NCBI GenBank assembly: GCA_963921425.1
Contig: OY992838.1
Coordinates: 7,254,001 to 7,318,000, forward strand
Reading direction: 5' to 3'
Source of the DNA: Dryas octopetala
Taxonomy: Eukaryota > Streptophyta > Magnoliopsida > Rosales > Rosaceae
DNA: 64,000 nt
A program made the translations under genes and the position numbers. The notes beneath the pieces were generated by a model. The model worked only from the letters and a program-made list of their open reading frames with translations, had not been told where the DNA came from and made no database searches. Positions 43,001-53,352 of this stretch are shown here, in pieces; position 1 is the stretch's first letter; every line of letters begins with the position of its first letter.

Positions 43001-44992
43001 CTATCTCCTGGTTTTATGGTAATTTGTTCACCATCAGAACTCTTCTCTACTATAAATACATACTTAATGCTTCAAAAGTTGTCTTGAAGCTCCTGTAATG
43101 CTCCTTATCTGTATTTTCTGCATGGCCTTGTGTTTTGCTAGCTTATAAGCTATACTTCTTATTTTAAATATGCTATCTGCTGGTGCAGTTTATGCCCCAT
43201 TTTCTGAATTCATGTTGAAAGTTGGTTTAGTTTACTGGTATTTTTTGAATTTTGAATAAAAAATTGCTGTTAATGTCATTTTACTTACAGTTTGGTGCAT
43301 GGGTTTCATGAATGTGATATTATTCCAGTGCAATATTTAATGGCAGTTTGTTTTTAGTTGAACTTAAGACAAAGCTGCCTTGTTTCTTGTAGCAATTCAT
43401 TGATTCTTTTTCTCCCCCAGCTTTCTATGTGGCATGCATGAATTGCTGTTATATATTGTACTTGAAATATGATAGAAGAGGGGTGTGTGGACCTGAGAAT
43501 TATTGTCATTTTCTGCAGTTTAAGTTTTAAAACCATTCAGAATGAGTTTCAAAGCAATTATAAGTAGCATTTTACATCTTCGCTATGGGATTGTTGACAT
43601 CTCATGGATTCAACTGACACTAATCAGTCAAGCATAGCATGCCTATTTTGCTTTGGCCGTATACTTAAATACAACTTCCAAGTAACTCAGAGGGTTTTTT
43701 GATTGAGATGCATTGTTTTTTACTTTTTTCCTCCTCTCTGTGGCAGGTTGTCATGCTTTGCTCCTGTGTACTGGCATTCTTCTTGAATTACAGTATATTC
43801 CTTAACACGACTATAAATTCAGCACTCACGCAGACAATTTGCGGCAACTTGAAGGTTTGTTTGCGCTAAATTTCTGTATCTCATATATGTATTGCAACAC
43901 AATTTAGCAGCCTTTGTATGATGTGAATAATGTGATTTTTGCAACACAATTTGTGCATGTGAATACTGTGCAATTTGGTCAAAAAAAAAGAATACTGTGC
44001 AATTTGAAAAAGGAAAACAATTAAGATAGCCTTGTTATATATTTAAATGGATCATTTGATTGGGTTCTTTTAACATCATAAATGCATCAAATAGATATGA
44101 AAACTACTTCAATTAAGAAAAGAATAAATGATTTGGTTTTTTTAACCCAAAAAAAATCGATTTGGTTTTTATAAAAGACACTAATTTTGAACAAATATTT
44201 TCACAATTATTTAAAATTTTGAAGTTCCTCGAGATTGAAACAAATCTTGTGTTGCTAGCCTGAAACTAGACACAGTGAAGGTCTTGCTGAAACAATTTAT
44301 AATTTATTACATAATTAGCTACTTAATATACACAATAGGGTCCGTTTGGCACGGCTTCTTAGGAAGCGCTTCTGCTCAGAAGCACATACAAATTTTTATA
44401 AAAATTCTAAGTATTTCATGCAAAAGCACTTGAAAGTGTCTCAAAAAAACCACTTAAAAGCGTTTTTATAACTCCGAAACACTTTTATTTATTTTTGTCA
44501 AACGCTACCAAAAACGTTTTTACTAATCTAAAAGCGCTTTTGACAATTCTAAAAGTAATGCCAAATTGACCCTAAGTTATAGTTAATTTCTTCTAGCTAA
44601 TGCCACCCGTGTTTTGTTCCTTTCATAGTTATGCTGCTTTCTATTCTTGCTCTTACACTTTGTCTCTTTATTTCTTTATTCATGCTCTTATGTTTTCTTG
44701 TTATTATGCTGGTATAGGATTTCTTTACCATTGGGCTTGGCTGGGTACTATTTGGTGGCCTTCCATTTGATATTGTAAGTGTAAACCGTTCTCTATTCAA
44801 ACTGTTCTCATACCGACGGTGCATTATAATTAAAATTACTCTCTCTCTTTTTTTTTTTTTTTAAAGGCCTTTAAATTTTCTTTTCTTAATAGAAACTGAT
44901 GTTTTTCTTTTTTGTAGTTGAACGTAATTGGTCAATTTCTCGGTTTCCTTGGCTCTGGATTGTATGCCTACTACAAGCTCATAGGGAAGTAA
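40011..44992 (+). CDS. UGNT1: nucleotide-sugar transporter, UGNT1-like (UDP-GlcNAc carrier)
   Basis: Ten exons join in frame to 356 residues: 40011-40191, 40566-40642, 41206-41370, 41487-41620, 42516-42646, 42761-42805, 42921-43018, 43747-43854, 44718-44774, 44918-44992. After a hydrophilic, charged N-terminus of about 45 residues come about ten membrane segments: AAISYMACAVLLVMFNKAAL, MICSCCFLYAL, VFTMVMEYFLAGQ, VGLIILGAFIAG, GYAVVFLSNITTAIYL, GPVLLFLTFI, VVMLCSCVLAFFLNYSIF, FTIGLGWVLFGGL and FLGSGLYAYYKLIGK. The pattern MFNKAAL...FPSANVITLFQ, and INSALTQTICGNLKD near the end, mark the plant nucleotide-sugar transporter/TPT superfamily. The terminal LIGK fits Golgi members whose basic ends act in ER export. 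Arabidopsis UGNT1 (At4g32272) carries UDP-GlcNAc into the Golgi for N-glycans and GIPC lipids. Substrate is inferred from that likeness. Confidence 0.92.
44338..44572. mobile_element. 235-bp MITE in intron 8 of the UGNT1-like gene
   Basis: Left end GGGTCCGTTTGGCA is matched inversely by TGCCAAATTGACCC, 12 of 14. It is flanked by TA on both sides. The interior is rich in AAGCGCTTTT-type phrases and repeats AAAGCAC and AAAGCG. It looks like the GGGTCCGTTTGG-type MITEs of eudicots; Harbinger-like or mariner-like origin cannot be settled. It lies about 145 bases upstream of exon 9 and leaves the splice sites alone. Confidence 0.78.
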
Positions 44993-46103
44993 CATATTCA
45001 ACGAATGGCTAGTGTTTTTTTCGGTTGAAGATGATTAGTTGCTGCCCTTGAATTCCCCTCCAATTTTGATTCTGTGATTATGGGGTTCTTAGATGTGAGA
45101 TATGACTCTGATAGATAGGAGAGATTTCTACTCAGTGGTTTTAACTATTACCCGGAAACAAGCCCTGCTTCTTTCGCCGCGTATTTATTCTTCTACATGG
45201 GTGGGTGTTAGAACTTAGAAACAATGATAGCAATTTAGTATTGGCATCGGCTTGCTGATCTGATTTGTTCATGTTTGATATTGTATACGATGATTCTCTG
45301 TTCTACCCAATGTTTACAGTCACATATGATCAAATTTTGAAGAGGCAGGTGGTGGGTACAACTGTTTGGACCACAAATTGTAGTCTCATATAGGCTTAAT
45401 CATAGTGTTTTTTTTTTTTTTTGTTGATGTAGTTTTCTGTTGGAAACTGAAATTGTTGAAATTTGTATGACCAAATAAAGTACTAAAATGTCGCTGAAAT
45501 AAAAAGTCGCGTTATCATCCCGCTTATGACTGTTAACATATAAAATAAAAAATTCAAATGATATTGTATACAATTGTCTCACATTGAAATATTTTGTATA
45601 AAAGGAAAGAATTTTGTTCTCTTCCATATAATTTTTACATTTAACAAACGTTTCTACAAGAAAACATTAATTTTTCCCAACTCTTGATATGAAGTAGGTG
45701 TCACATTATTTAAAAAGGAAAAAGCTACCATGGATGGTATATTACTTATTAAAAATAGAGGATTAATTGTTAGAGAGTTGGTAAAATACCAAAATGCCAG
45801 AAAATTTTCCTTACTTTTTAGGCTTTTTTCCAAAATAGAGAGACCATGGAAAAGGGCGCGTAACGACGGTTAGTCGGTTACTGCTGCGAAGAGTCAAAAA
45901 CCCCAACTGACGTCTCCTCTTAAAAACAAAAAAAACAAAAAAAAAAAGAGAGGGAAAAACATTTCCCTCTTTTCTCTCTCTTTCTCTGTTTCTCTCACTT
46001 TCTGGAATTGCCTCCGACACAAGCTCCGAAACAGCTCCCAAAAAGCCGAGGCAGGCCCGAAGCCGAAACCCCAACGTTACAATGCGTGTTGTTCTCTCGT
46101 AAG

Positions 46104-46157
<54 letters not shown>

Positions 46158-46260
46158 ATGTCTCTTCCTTTTGTATAAGGGCAATGATGGGTTGAGAGCG
46201 TCTCTCGGACTAGTACTGGGGTTTTGAGCTGCTGCGAAACTAGAAACGGCAGCTTCAGCA
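44993..46260. other. 3' flank of UGNT1-like gene and 5' leader of the next gene
   Basis: No further gene seen. A T run at 45407-45422 follows the likely 3' untranslated region. A CT tract of about 47 bases at 46106-46152 lies 110 bases before the next start codon and is probably leader sequence. Confidence 0.5.
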
Positions 46261-48691
46261 ATGTCGTATAGCGCGCTCAACATCCAGGATGACGATTGTG
46301 CCCCTCGCCTCTCCCTCGAACGCCCTCGCCGCTCTCGTTCTATGCCCTTCTCTCCGCTCCTCCTCATCGACAACTTGTCCCGCAAGAGCTTCTCCTATTC
46401 TGCGCTTCCTCAGGAGCCCCTCAAGCTCTCCGTTCTCAAATTGGACGGCTCTACCTTCGGTAATCATCTCTCTTCTTTTTTTCAATTTCTCTGCTGCGTT
46501 GCATTCCATGGTTCTCAAATTGCTGCTGTTGTTTGGTTGCTGGGAAAATGTCCCAAAATGGCCGAAATTTTATATTTGTTTGAGTTCAGATTTGTTTCAA
46601 TATGAGACCCTTTGAATGATTTAGAAATTTTCACCCCTGTTGTTGTGCTAATTGTTTCTGATTTTACTTTTGTCTCTTTGATTTCTCTTTCTAGATCCTT
46701 GATTTTGAATCTCATTTCTGCCTGTTTGGTTGCTGAGAAAATTGTGGAAATGTAGGATGGAATGTGTTATGGTTTGCTAGGATTTCTAGGTTTTCAGACC
46801 CCTCAATGATTGGAAGTTTCAGATACAGGGTTTGTTAAACATATGTGTTATTTCAATGACAAAGACCAGGGATGTAATATTCTGGTAGATCGTCTCATCC
46901 CATATTTGTTCATTCCATAATTGTTATCAATTTATAAAATCAAGGGTTGATGTCTGATTTGATTTGATTTCCTGATTCTCTTAAATATATATACATCTTA
47001 CATGGTATTTACCTGACCGATAATACATGTTCATCTGAACGCATCTCATACTAACTTCATATCATTGATGCATTGCCATCCACTTTCATTATTCAATTGA
47101 CTTTTCTATGTATCATAGCAGCAAGATTAATTCATGAACTAAGGTTTTTTTTTTTTTTTTTCCTGAGGACTTGCTTGAACTAAAATGCTCACTTTTACAG
47201 ACATTGAAGTTAAAAAGACAGCCACAGTTTTGGAACTGAAGCAGGCGGTTGAGGCCGTTTTCAGTCACATGCCACAGAAGGGACCAGGAAAAATTTCGTG
47301 GTATGTTCACACCATCAATTTTAATAATTTTGGATTAAAAGACAAAAATCAAAATACACAAAAGTTTATCTTTGCGTAGCACTCAGATGTGAAATTCAGG
47401 ATTTCGTCTTTAAAGTGGTTCATTTTCCATGACAACTTGCATATTATATAGTTCTTGAGTTGAGAAGTCCATTGCACAATCACTTAATGATTTTATGGTT
47501 CATGCAGGCCACACGTGTGGGGGCATTTCTGCTTGTGTTATGCTGGTCAGAAACTTCTCATTGAAACTGATCATATTAGAGATTATGGCATCAAAGATGG
47601 TGATCAGGTTTGTAGCAGGAGTTTTTAACAAATTATCTTTCACGCAGTTGGTTACTGCTATGCTGATGTCTGTTATTTATGAACATTGAATTTTGTTTTG
47701 AAGAGCTCCTTAGCATTAATCTTTCTTGTTCATCAAGATACTCTCAATAATTTGAATAACTCTAGGTGCTATGGCCTGTCTATAGCTTCACTGATCCATC
47801 TGCTACTGAGTCTCTTGCTCCCCAAATGATTTTGTTTAGCCTTTCGTGTGTGCTACAGTTATTTTTGTTTGATCTTCCTAAGGCACATTCTTTGTTGATG
47901 AATGACATAATTATCATCGTTTTGAAGTTGATCTTTTCTTCCAATTCTTTTTTTTTTTTTTTTTTTTGGAATTTTCTTCGTATATGTGAACTGGTGTTGT
48001 TTGTTATGTGAAGCTTCATTTTGTGCGGCATGTTTCAATCAGCTACATCCTGACAAAGAAGCGATCAAATAAAGGGTTCTCTTCAAGAAAACACAGGATG
48101 TAAGGCTCTCTATTCCCATTTCTGTTTTATTGATATTATGAAGAATGTTTTGGCACAAAAACATGAAGCTTCAGTTCCCTACACAGATAGGGGCCATTAT
48201 TTCCTGGCCAGCTATAGTGTAGGGAGTTCATAGTTGAAGCCCTGCTTCTTAAACATGCCTCTGTAGTAGTCTTTTACATTTCATTCATACTGTGTGCAAT
48301 TCAATTGGATATATATATATATATATGCAGGTTGATACCACGATCAATTAGTTTTGAAGATGAAGAACTCAGCGACCAAGAGGAGGGAAAGATTAACAAA
48401 GAGGGACAGAGTGTTGAGGAATACTACGATTCTGATGACATTGAGAATCCGAAGCTCCCGCATAGTGATGATGAGGTTTCTATTGAACACAATGAGACCA
48501 GGTTGCCTTTCTTCTTGGGAGAGTGGTTTCCATACTCCAAGCTTGCAGATGCAGGCACACCTGGAAGAAGTATAACTTGTACCCCGAACATAGCCACTGG
48601 GTTATTGGGTGGTCTTAGGAAGATTTTTGGGCTTTGCTTTGAAAAACGTGATAAACGCTATTATCGAAGGGATGCTTTGAGACTAGATTAG
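46261..48691 (+). CDS. ubiquitin-fold protein, SNRNP25-like (At4g32270 type)
   Basis: Five exons join in frame to 281 residues: 46261-46459, 47201-47300, 47508-47607, 48014-48099, 48331-48691. The first 50 residues are Ser/Arg-rich and disordered. A ubiquitin-like fold follows at about 54-145 (LKLSVLKLDGSTFDIEV, TATVLELKQAVEAVF, ISWPHVWGHFCLCYAGQKLL, DYGIKDGDQLHFVRHV). The KISWPHVWGHFCL block resembles the ubiquitin-like domain of the U11/U12 snRNP 25-kDa protein, so a spliceosomal or RNA-linked partner is possible but unproven; the protein is much longer than SNRNP25. The tail is acidic (FEDEELSDQEEGK, YYDSDDIENP) and ends with a moderately hydrophobic region (TGLLGGLRKIFGLCF). No C-terminal di-glycine is present, so it is not a modifier that is conjugated. 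Confidence 0.85.
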
Positions 48692-48751
48692 TGTTCATGA
48701 AATATGAATTTGTTGCCCTTGCCTAAATTAGTTAGAGGATCATATTCATAG

Positions 48752-48943
48752 ATGAAGTGGTAGGTCAAACAACTTATGAGAAGCTATTATGTTAAAAGTT
48801 ATTCATTCCCAATACACATCAGGTATTTATAATGTAAAATAAAGTTATACCATGTATTGGGAATGTAAAATTATTGAATTTATTATTTTTTATAAAATAT
48901 TAACATATGGCTTCTCATAAATGGTTGAACTAATCACATCACG
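48752..48943. repeat. about 190-bp inverted-repeat (MITE-like) element downstream of the ubiquitin-fold gene
   Basis: The left arm (GATGAAGTGGTAGGTCAAAC, then ACTTATGAGAAGC) pairs with the right arm (GCTTCTCATAAATGGTTGAAC, then TAATCACATCACG). An inner hairpin (CATTCCCAATACA at 48804 and TGTATTGGGAATG at 48853) lies inside. Arms are about 50 bp with mismatches. No clear target duplication. Confidence 0.7.
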
Positions 48944-49400
48944 TAAGCATAATCACATGAGTTTTGATGTTATTCTCATAACATTTGAAATAGTGTTTGT
49001 ACAGATTTTGGAAGTAAAAAATCCCCTTGAGGAAAGAGTAGTGTTTGATGTTATAATAGCATTGTTAATGATAGTGTATTAGTAATTTAGTACTAAGTAA
49101 GTTTCCTCCCCCAATAAAAGAAAAAATGATAGTGTATTAGATTGAAGACAGTGACTACTTTGGGCCCAGGACAAGAATTGAATGGCCCAATTAGAACCTC
49201 ATCAATATGTGTGGCAAAGAATGAGATAGGACTTAGGAGGGATAATACTGAATAGTTCTCTTGCAAAACCACCCACCACTGAGACTCACTCACAAGTTGA
49301 CAACCCCTCAAATCCCAAACCCAATATCCTACTCACTCTTCACTCTTTCAGTCCCAGAGAAGACACAGAAACAGCATTAGAAGTTAGAGCATTGGCAGGC
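48944..49400. other. promoter and leader region of the ATP synthase b' gene
   Basis: No gene seen. From about 49200 the sequence becomes C-rich (CCACCCACCACTGAGACTCACTCAC, CCCAAACCCAATATCC), typical of a short plant 5' leader. Confidence 0.45.
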
Positions 49401-50024
49401 ATGGCCAACATGATCATGGCCTCCTCCAAGGTAGTACCCATCTCCTCTCCCAGCATTCCCAAACCCAGAATTGTCCCACTCCAAATCTCCATCCCCAAAA
49501 TCCCAAAAGTCACGAAACCCCAACTCATCTCCCTATCCCTCATGGCGGCCACCTCGCTGTCCTGGGCCCCACCGTCCCTGGCGGCGGAGATCGAGAAGGC
49601 GGCGCTGTTCGACTTCGACCTGACCCTCCCCATCCAGGCGGTGCAGTTCCTGCTGCTGATGGTGGCCCTGGACAAGATCTACTACAGCCCCCTGGGCAAG
49701 TTCATGGACGAGCGCGACGCCGCCATCAGGGAGAAGCTGGGTAGCGTGAAGGACACGTCGGAGGAGGTGAAGCAGCTGGAGCAGCAGGGCGTGGCGGTGA
49801 TGCGGGCGGCGAGGGCGGAGATATCGGCGGCGCTGACGAAGATGAAGAAGGAGACGCAGGCGGAGGTGGAGGAGAAGCTGGCGGAGGGGAGGAAGAAAGT
49901 GGAGGCGGAGCTGCAGGAGGCCCTGGCCAAGCTGGAGGAGCAGAAGGAGGAGACCATGAAGGCCCTTGACTCTCAGATTGCCAATCTCAGTGACCAGATT
50001 GTCAAGAAGGTCCTTCCTCTCTAA
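49401..50024 (+). CDS. PDE334: chloroplast ATP synthase CF0 subunit b' (intronless nuclear gene)
   Basis: A protein of 207 residues starting at the first ATG ([12 protein letters not shown]); a TTG nine bases upstream is not a start. Residues 1 to about 61 form a Ser/Pro/Lys-rich chloroplast transit peptide with a second hydrophobic part ending SLAAE, where the bipartite signal is probably cut. The mature protein begins with one membrane helix ([20 protein letters not shown]) and the conserved [14 protein letters not shown] long charged coiled coil follows ([40 protein letters not shown]), forming with subunit b the peripheral stalk that holds CF1 on the thylakoid membrane. Length and lack of introns agree with At4g32260. 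The coding part is GC-rich (above 60% in places) compared with both flanks. It is one of three chloroplast genes in this block. Confidence 0.96.
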   Translation: MANMIMASSKVVPISSPSIPKPRIVPLQISIPKIPKVTKPQLISLSLMAATSLSWAPPSLAAEIEKAALFDFDLTLPIQAVQFLLLMVALDKIYYSPLGKFMDERDAAIREKLGSVKDTSEEVKQLEQQGVAVMRAARAEISAALTKMKKETQAEVEEKLAEGRKKVEAELQEALAKLEEQKEETMKALDSQIANLSDQIVKKVLPL

Positions 50025-50408
50025 TTTTTATACAAAAAGGGAAAGCTCGGAGGGAATAGGGATGCTGCCTCTCATTTTATGTAATATTTTCTATGTTTTT
50101 GGGAATTTGGGATTTGCATCCATCATCCATTCCATGCTAAATCAATCATTGAATATATTGTCATTTGCTACTTTGGAAAGCTGCCCATTCTGTTATCTTC
50201 ACTAATAATACCTTATGGCTTCTACTGTCTAGCCCAATCAAGTTATGGAACGGTATCCTGATTATCTTCTGATTTGAATCTTAACCTACAAGTAACTTGT
50301 TTCAAGTTCAATTGTATGTATTATGCAGAAATGTTGGGACTATAATTCATTACAGACCAAAGGATGTTCTTTCATTTCGATTTTGGTTACAGGTTCAAAG
50401 GAAGGCCA
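50025..50408. other. 3' flank of the ATP synthase b' gene
   Basis: T-rich 3' untranslated region to about 50215 with AATAAT at about 50203; nothing else is recognised. Confidence 0.45.
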
Positions 50409-50705
50409 AAGTTCACTTTTGGACTAAATTGAGTCAAGTTCCACTTTGATACCAATAATTTATAATTTTAATTATTATGATTTTAATCATATAATTTATA
50501 AATTGTTATAATTCAATAACATGTTAATATTTTTATTTCTTAAATCGTTAAATTTGTTGTGTTTTTTATCATGTACTTTACAAATCATATTAATTTTAAT
50601 CATGTACTTTACATACCGTTAGCGATTTAATGATCAATTTAATAAAGTAATGAACAAAAATACTAACGTGTTCTTAAATTGCGATGATTTATAAATTATA
50701 AGATC
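50409..50705. repeat. dispersed AT-rich repeat, copy 2 of the family at 18027
   Basis: Shares the ordered phrases AAGTTCACTTTTGG, TTATAAATTGTTA, ATGTTAATATTTTTATTT, AAATTTGTTGTG, TTTAATCATGTACTTTAC, TTTAATGATCAATTTAATAAA and TTATAAATTATAAGAT with 18027-18365. Confidence 0.6.
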
Positions 50706-51012
50706 CAAAAATTATTTATTGTTTTCCTGATGTTTTCTCACATTTTTAATAAAACCTTCTCGTAAAAGTAAATTTATAATAAATGAAACTATAAGGATTA
50801 AAGTAAAACTTAACTGAAAGGATTCGATGGTTGTAGTATGTTGGGCTTTGGTCCAAAGTTATTAGGCCCAAAGTTTAGTATGATTACTATGGATTTCATC
50901 ATCATTGCAGCCCAAAGAAACAGGGCCTCCGTAGAGGAGTAATCAACATTTGTGATTGCATACAATTTTCTTTTAAGAAAAAAGAAAAACAATGTACAAT
51001 TTTCTTTTGGGT

Positions 51013-51373
51013 TCATATATATGACATACTATTTTTGACACAAATTTATAATGAGATTTACTCTATATAGAATTTCAATGATCCAAACTGTCCATCTTTT
51101 AGGTTTTCATTAAAAGATCATCTTTATAAAAAATTAAGTAAATCAAAAACCGTTTACTTATAAAGATTAAGTGGTCAATAAAATAAACACTTAAAATACT
51201 GACAATTTAATCTTTGTAGGTAAATGATTTTCAATTTATCTAATTTTTTGTAAAAATAATATTTTAATTGAGACCTAAAAAATTGACGGTTCAAATCGTT
51301 AAACTTTTATATGAAGTGAGCCCTATTAAAAATTTGTGTCAAAAATTATATTAAAAATATAATGTCATGTATC
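51013..51373. mobile_element. 360-bp foldback (MITE-like) element
   Basis: Almost the whole element is an inverted repeat. Phrases ATTTTTGACACAAATTT, CCAAACTGTCCATCTTTTAGG, AAAAAATTAAGTAAATC and TTATAAAGATTAAGT on the left have inverse counterparts on the right (AATTTGTGTCAAAAAT, CCTAAAAAATTGACGGTTCAAA, ATTTATCTAATTTTTT, AATTTAATCTTTGTAGG). Arms are about 160 bp with an estimated 80% match. No coding capacity. No target duplication is evident. Confidence 0.78.
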
Positions 51374-52280
51374 CATCTCCTTTTCTTTTAACATTATTAT
51401 CACCTATTGTCAACATCAAAAACTTCTAATTCTCTCGTACTATCTTATCTGTCACCTTCGATAAAAATTAAAAATAAAAACTTATCTATCACCACTTAGT
51501 GCAAATAAATAAATTATTGATAGAACTCATCCATCACCACCGTTAATAAAGCAAGTGACATAAATGTTTAGGAGACTGCCAACATCATTTCTCATAAACA
51601 ATTTAATATGAATGTTTACCTATTTTACAATATGAGCAAGTTATTTACTTATACTTTTATCGGACACATAAATATATTATAACCAATAATGTTAAGATCT
51701 TAACTATAGATCTCAAATAATGTATCATTATACGTATTGTTTTGTTGTGAAATAAATAAACTTTAAATTGAGAATTAGTGAAACAAATACACATCATTTT
51801 AGACCAAATTTAAGTTATCTATACACACATCCCAACAAAAAAACTTAAAACACTAAATTAAAGTTCGTTTATTACACAGACATTGTATCTTATATTAAAA
51901 CGATTAACATATTGTATACAAAACACGTTTAATAATAGAAAAATTTATACTCTAATAATAAAAAATTGAATTCATCAAAATTCAAAAATTAATCATATAT
52001 GTATATATCAATATCACACCGGAGTATGGTAGAATTTTCCCACTAAATGACACCGATATCAATATCTAATTATCAATAATTGGTATTTAAACTCCTCACT
52101 CCCCTTCCCAAATTGGAGATTGGAGATTGAAGATTGAAGAAGTAAAATTGCTTGGCGTACACACATGCGAGGGGACAATATGGTAATTTGACAGACAAAA
52201 AAAGCATATTAAAATAGCTTCCGAATTCAAGAGGAGCCCAACTTCACCGATACCGGAGGAGGTTGCTGTATATACACATT
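51374..52280. other. spacer, no gene seen
   Basis: AT-rich with short frames only. It includes the upstream region of the KOC1-like gene. Several CACCAC or ATTATTATCACC phrases near 51400-51545 form a weak degenerate repeat. Confidence 0.45.
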
Positions 52281-52434
52281 CCATTATAAGTTTATTACTC
52301 TCTCTCTCTCCTCTCTCTCTCTCTCATTCTAAAGTCCCTTTTGCAACTCTCTCTGAGTCTAACGTCTGTATATGTTACTCTGAATCCGTCGAAATCTCAA
52401 ACTCGTGCGAGGCATCATTATATTCTCAGTCTCA

Positions 52435-53344
52435 GTGAGTCTTATTTTCCTCTCAAAATGCTTCTGACCCTTTTATGTATTTATTTGTTTTTTTTTTTAG
52501 TCTGTGTTTGTTCCGTTGAAAATATTTAGGTTGATAGTGGAGAAATACTTGAAGTCTTTGCTACTCCTGGTCTGATTAGTTTTTCATAGAATGATCAAAT
52601 GGGTATAACCAATTTAGCTTTTCTTTTAATGGGTTACCAAAAAATTATGAACAAGTTGAAGAATCTTCACGTTTTCTCAGCAACCAAACGGACCTTGGAA
52701 ATTTTATGTACCCTTGATTTAGTTTCCGGGAAAATTGAAGAATCTGAAGGGAGATGAACTGTTGAATATTGTGTTGATGCTTTTAAACTATAAATAAAGG
52801 ATGTAGAGTTGTAGACAGTTTTTTTATGCTTAGTTTGAAGTGGGAGGATTTGAGCTCTCTGGGTTTTCTAGTTATGAAAACTCTAATATAACGTCTGTGA
52901 TCAAATGTTTTATGTATGCCAGTTTCCTTGATTTGTTCAGTATTTGGAATGCTTTTTATGTGCAATTATTGCATGTAAGGTACAATAGTGCCTCTTTGTG
53001 TTTGTATGAAAATGTTTCAGTCACATTTTGTAAGGTTATATGACATGTTGAGCATTCAGTTATAGTCCTTTTAAGCATGAGTCCAGATTTAGGCCAATGA
53101 AGAAAGAAGGGGAGAGAGTGTGGGGACCCAAAATAATTTGATTTACATACCCTAAAAGAGCATCTCTGAGTGTGCTACTTCACCCTTGGTTCAATGGCAT
53201 AACTCTGCGGACATATACTCCTCAACTATCTTGGAATGAGAAGATCATAGGATTTTTGTGCATTTAAATGATCTTGTTTGTATTCTTATTTGTTATGATG
53301 ACTTCTATCAGAAATGTTTTATTGACCAATTCCATTCACTTCAG
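52435..53344 (+). other. probable intron in the 5' leader of the KOC1-like gene
   Basis: A CT-rich leader (52290-52434) ends in CTCA followed by GTGAGT at 52435. An acceptor (TTCACTTCAG) ends at 53344, eight bases before the ATG at 53353. Between them no frame looks coding, so a leader intron of about 910 bases is likely. No transcript evidence. Confidence 0.55.
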
Positions 53345-53352
53345 ATCAAGGA

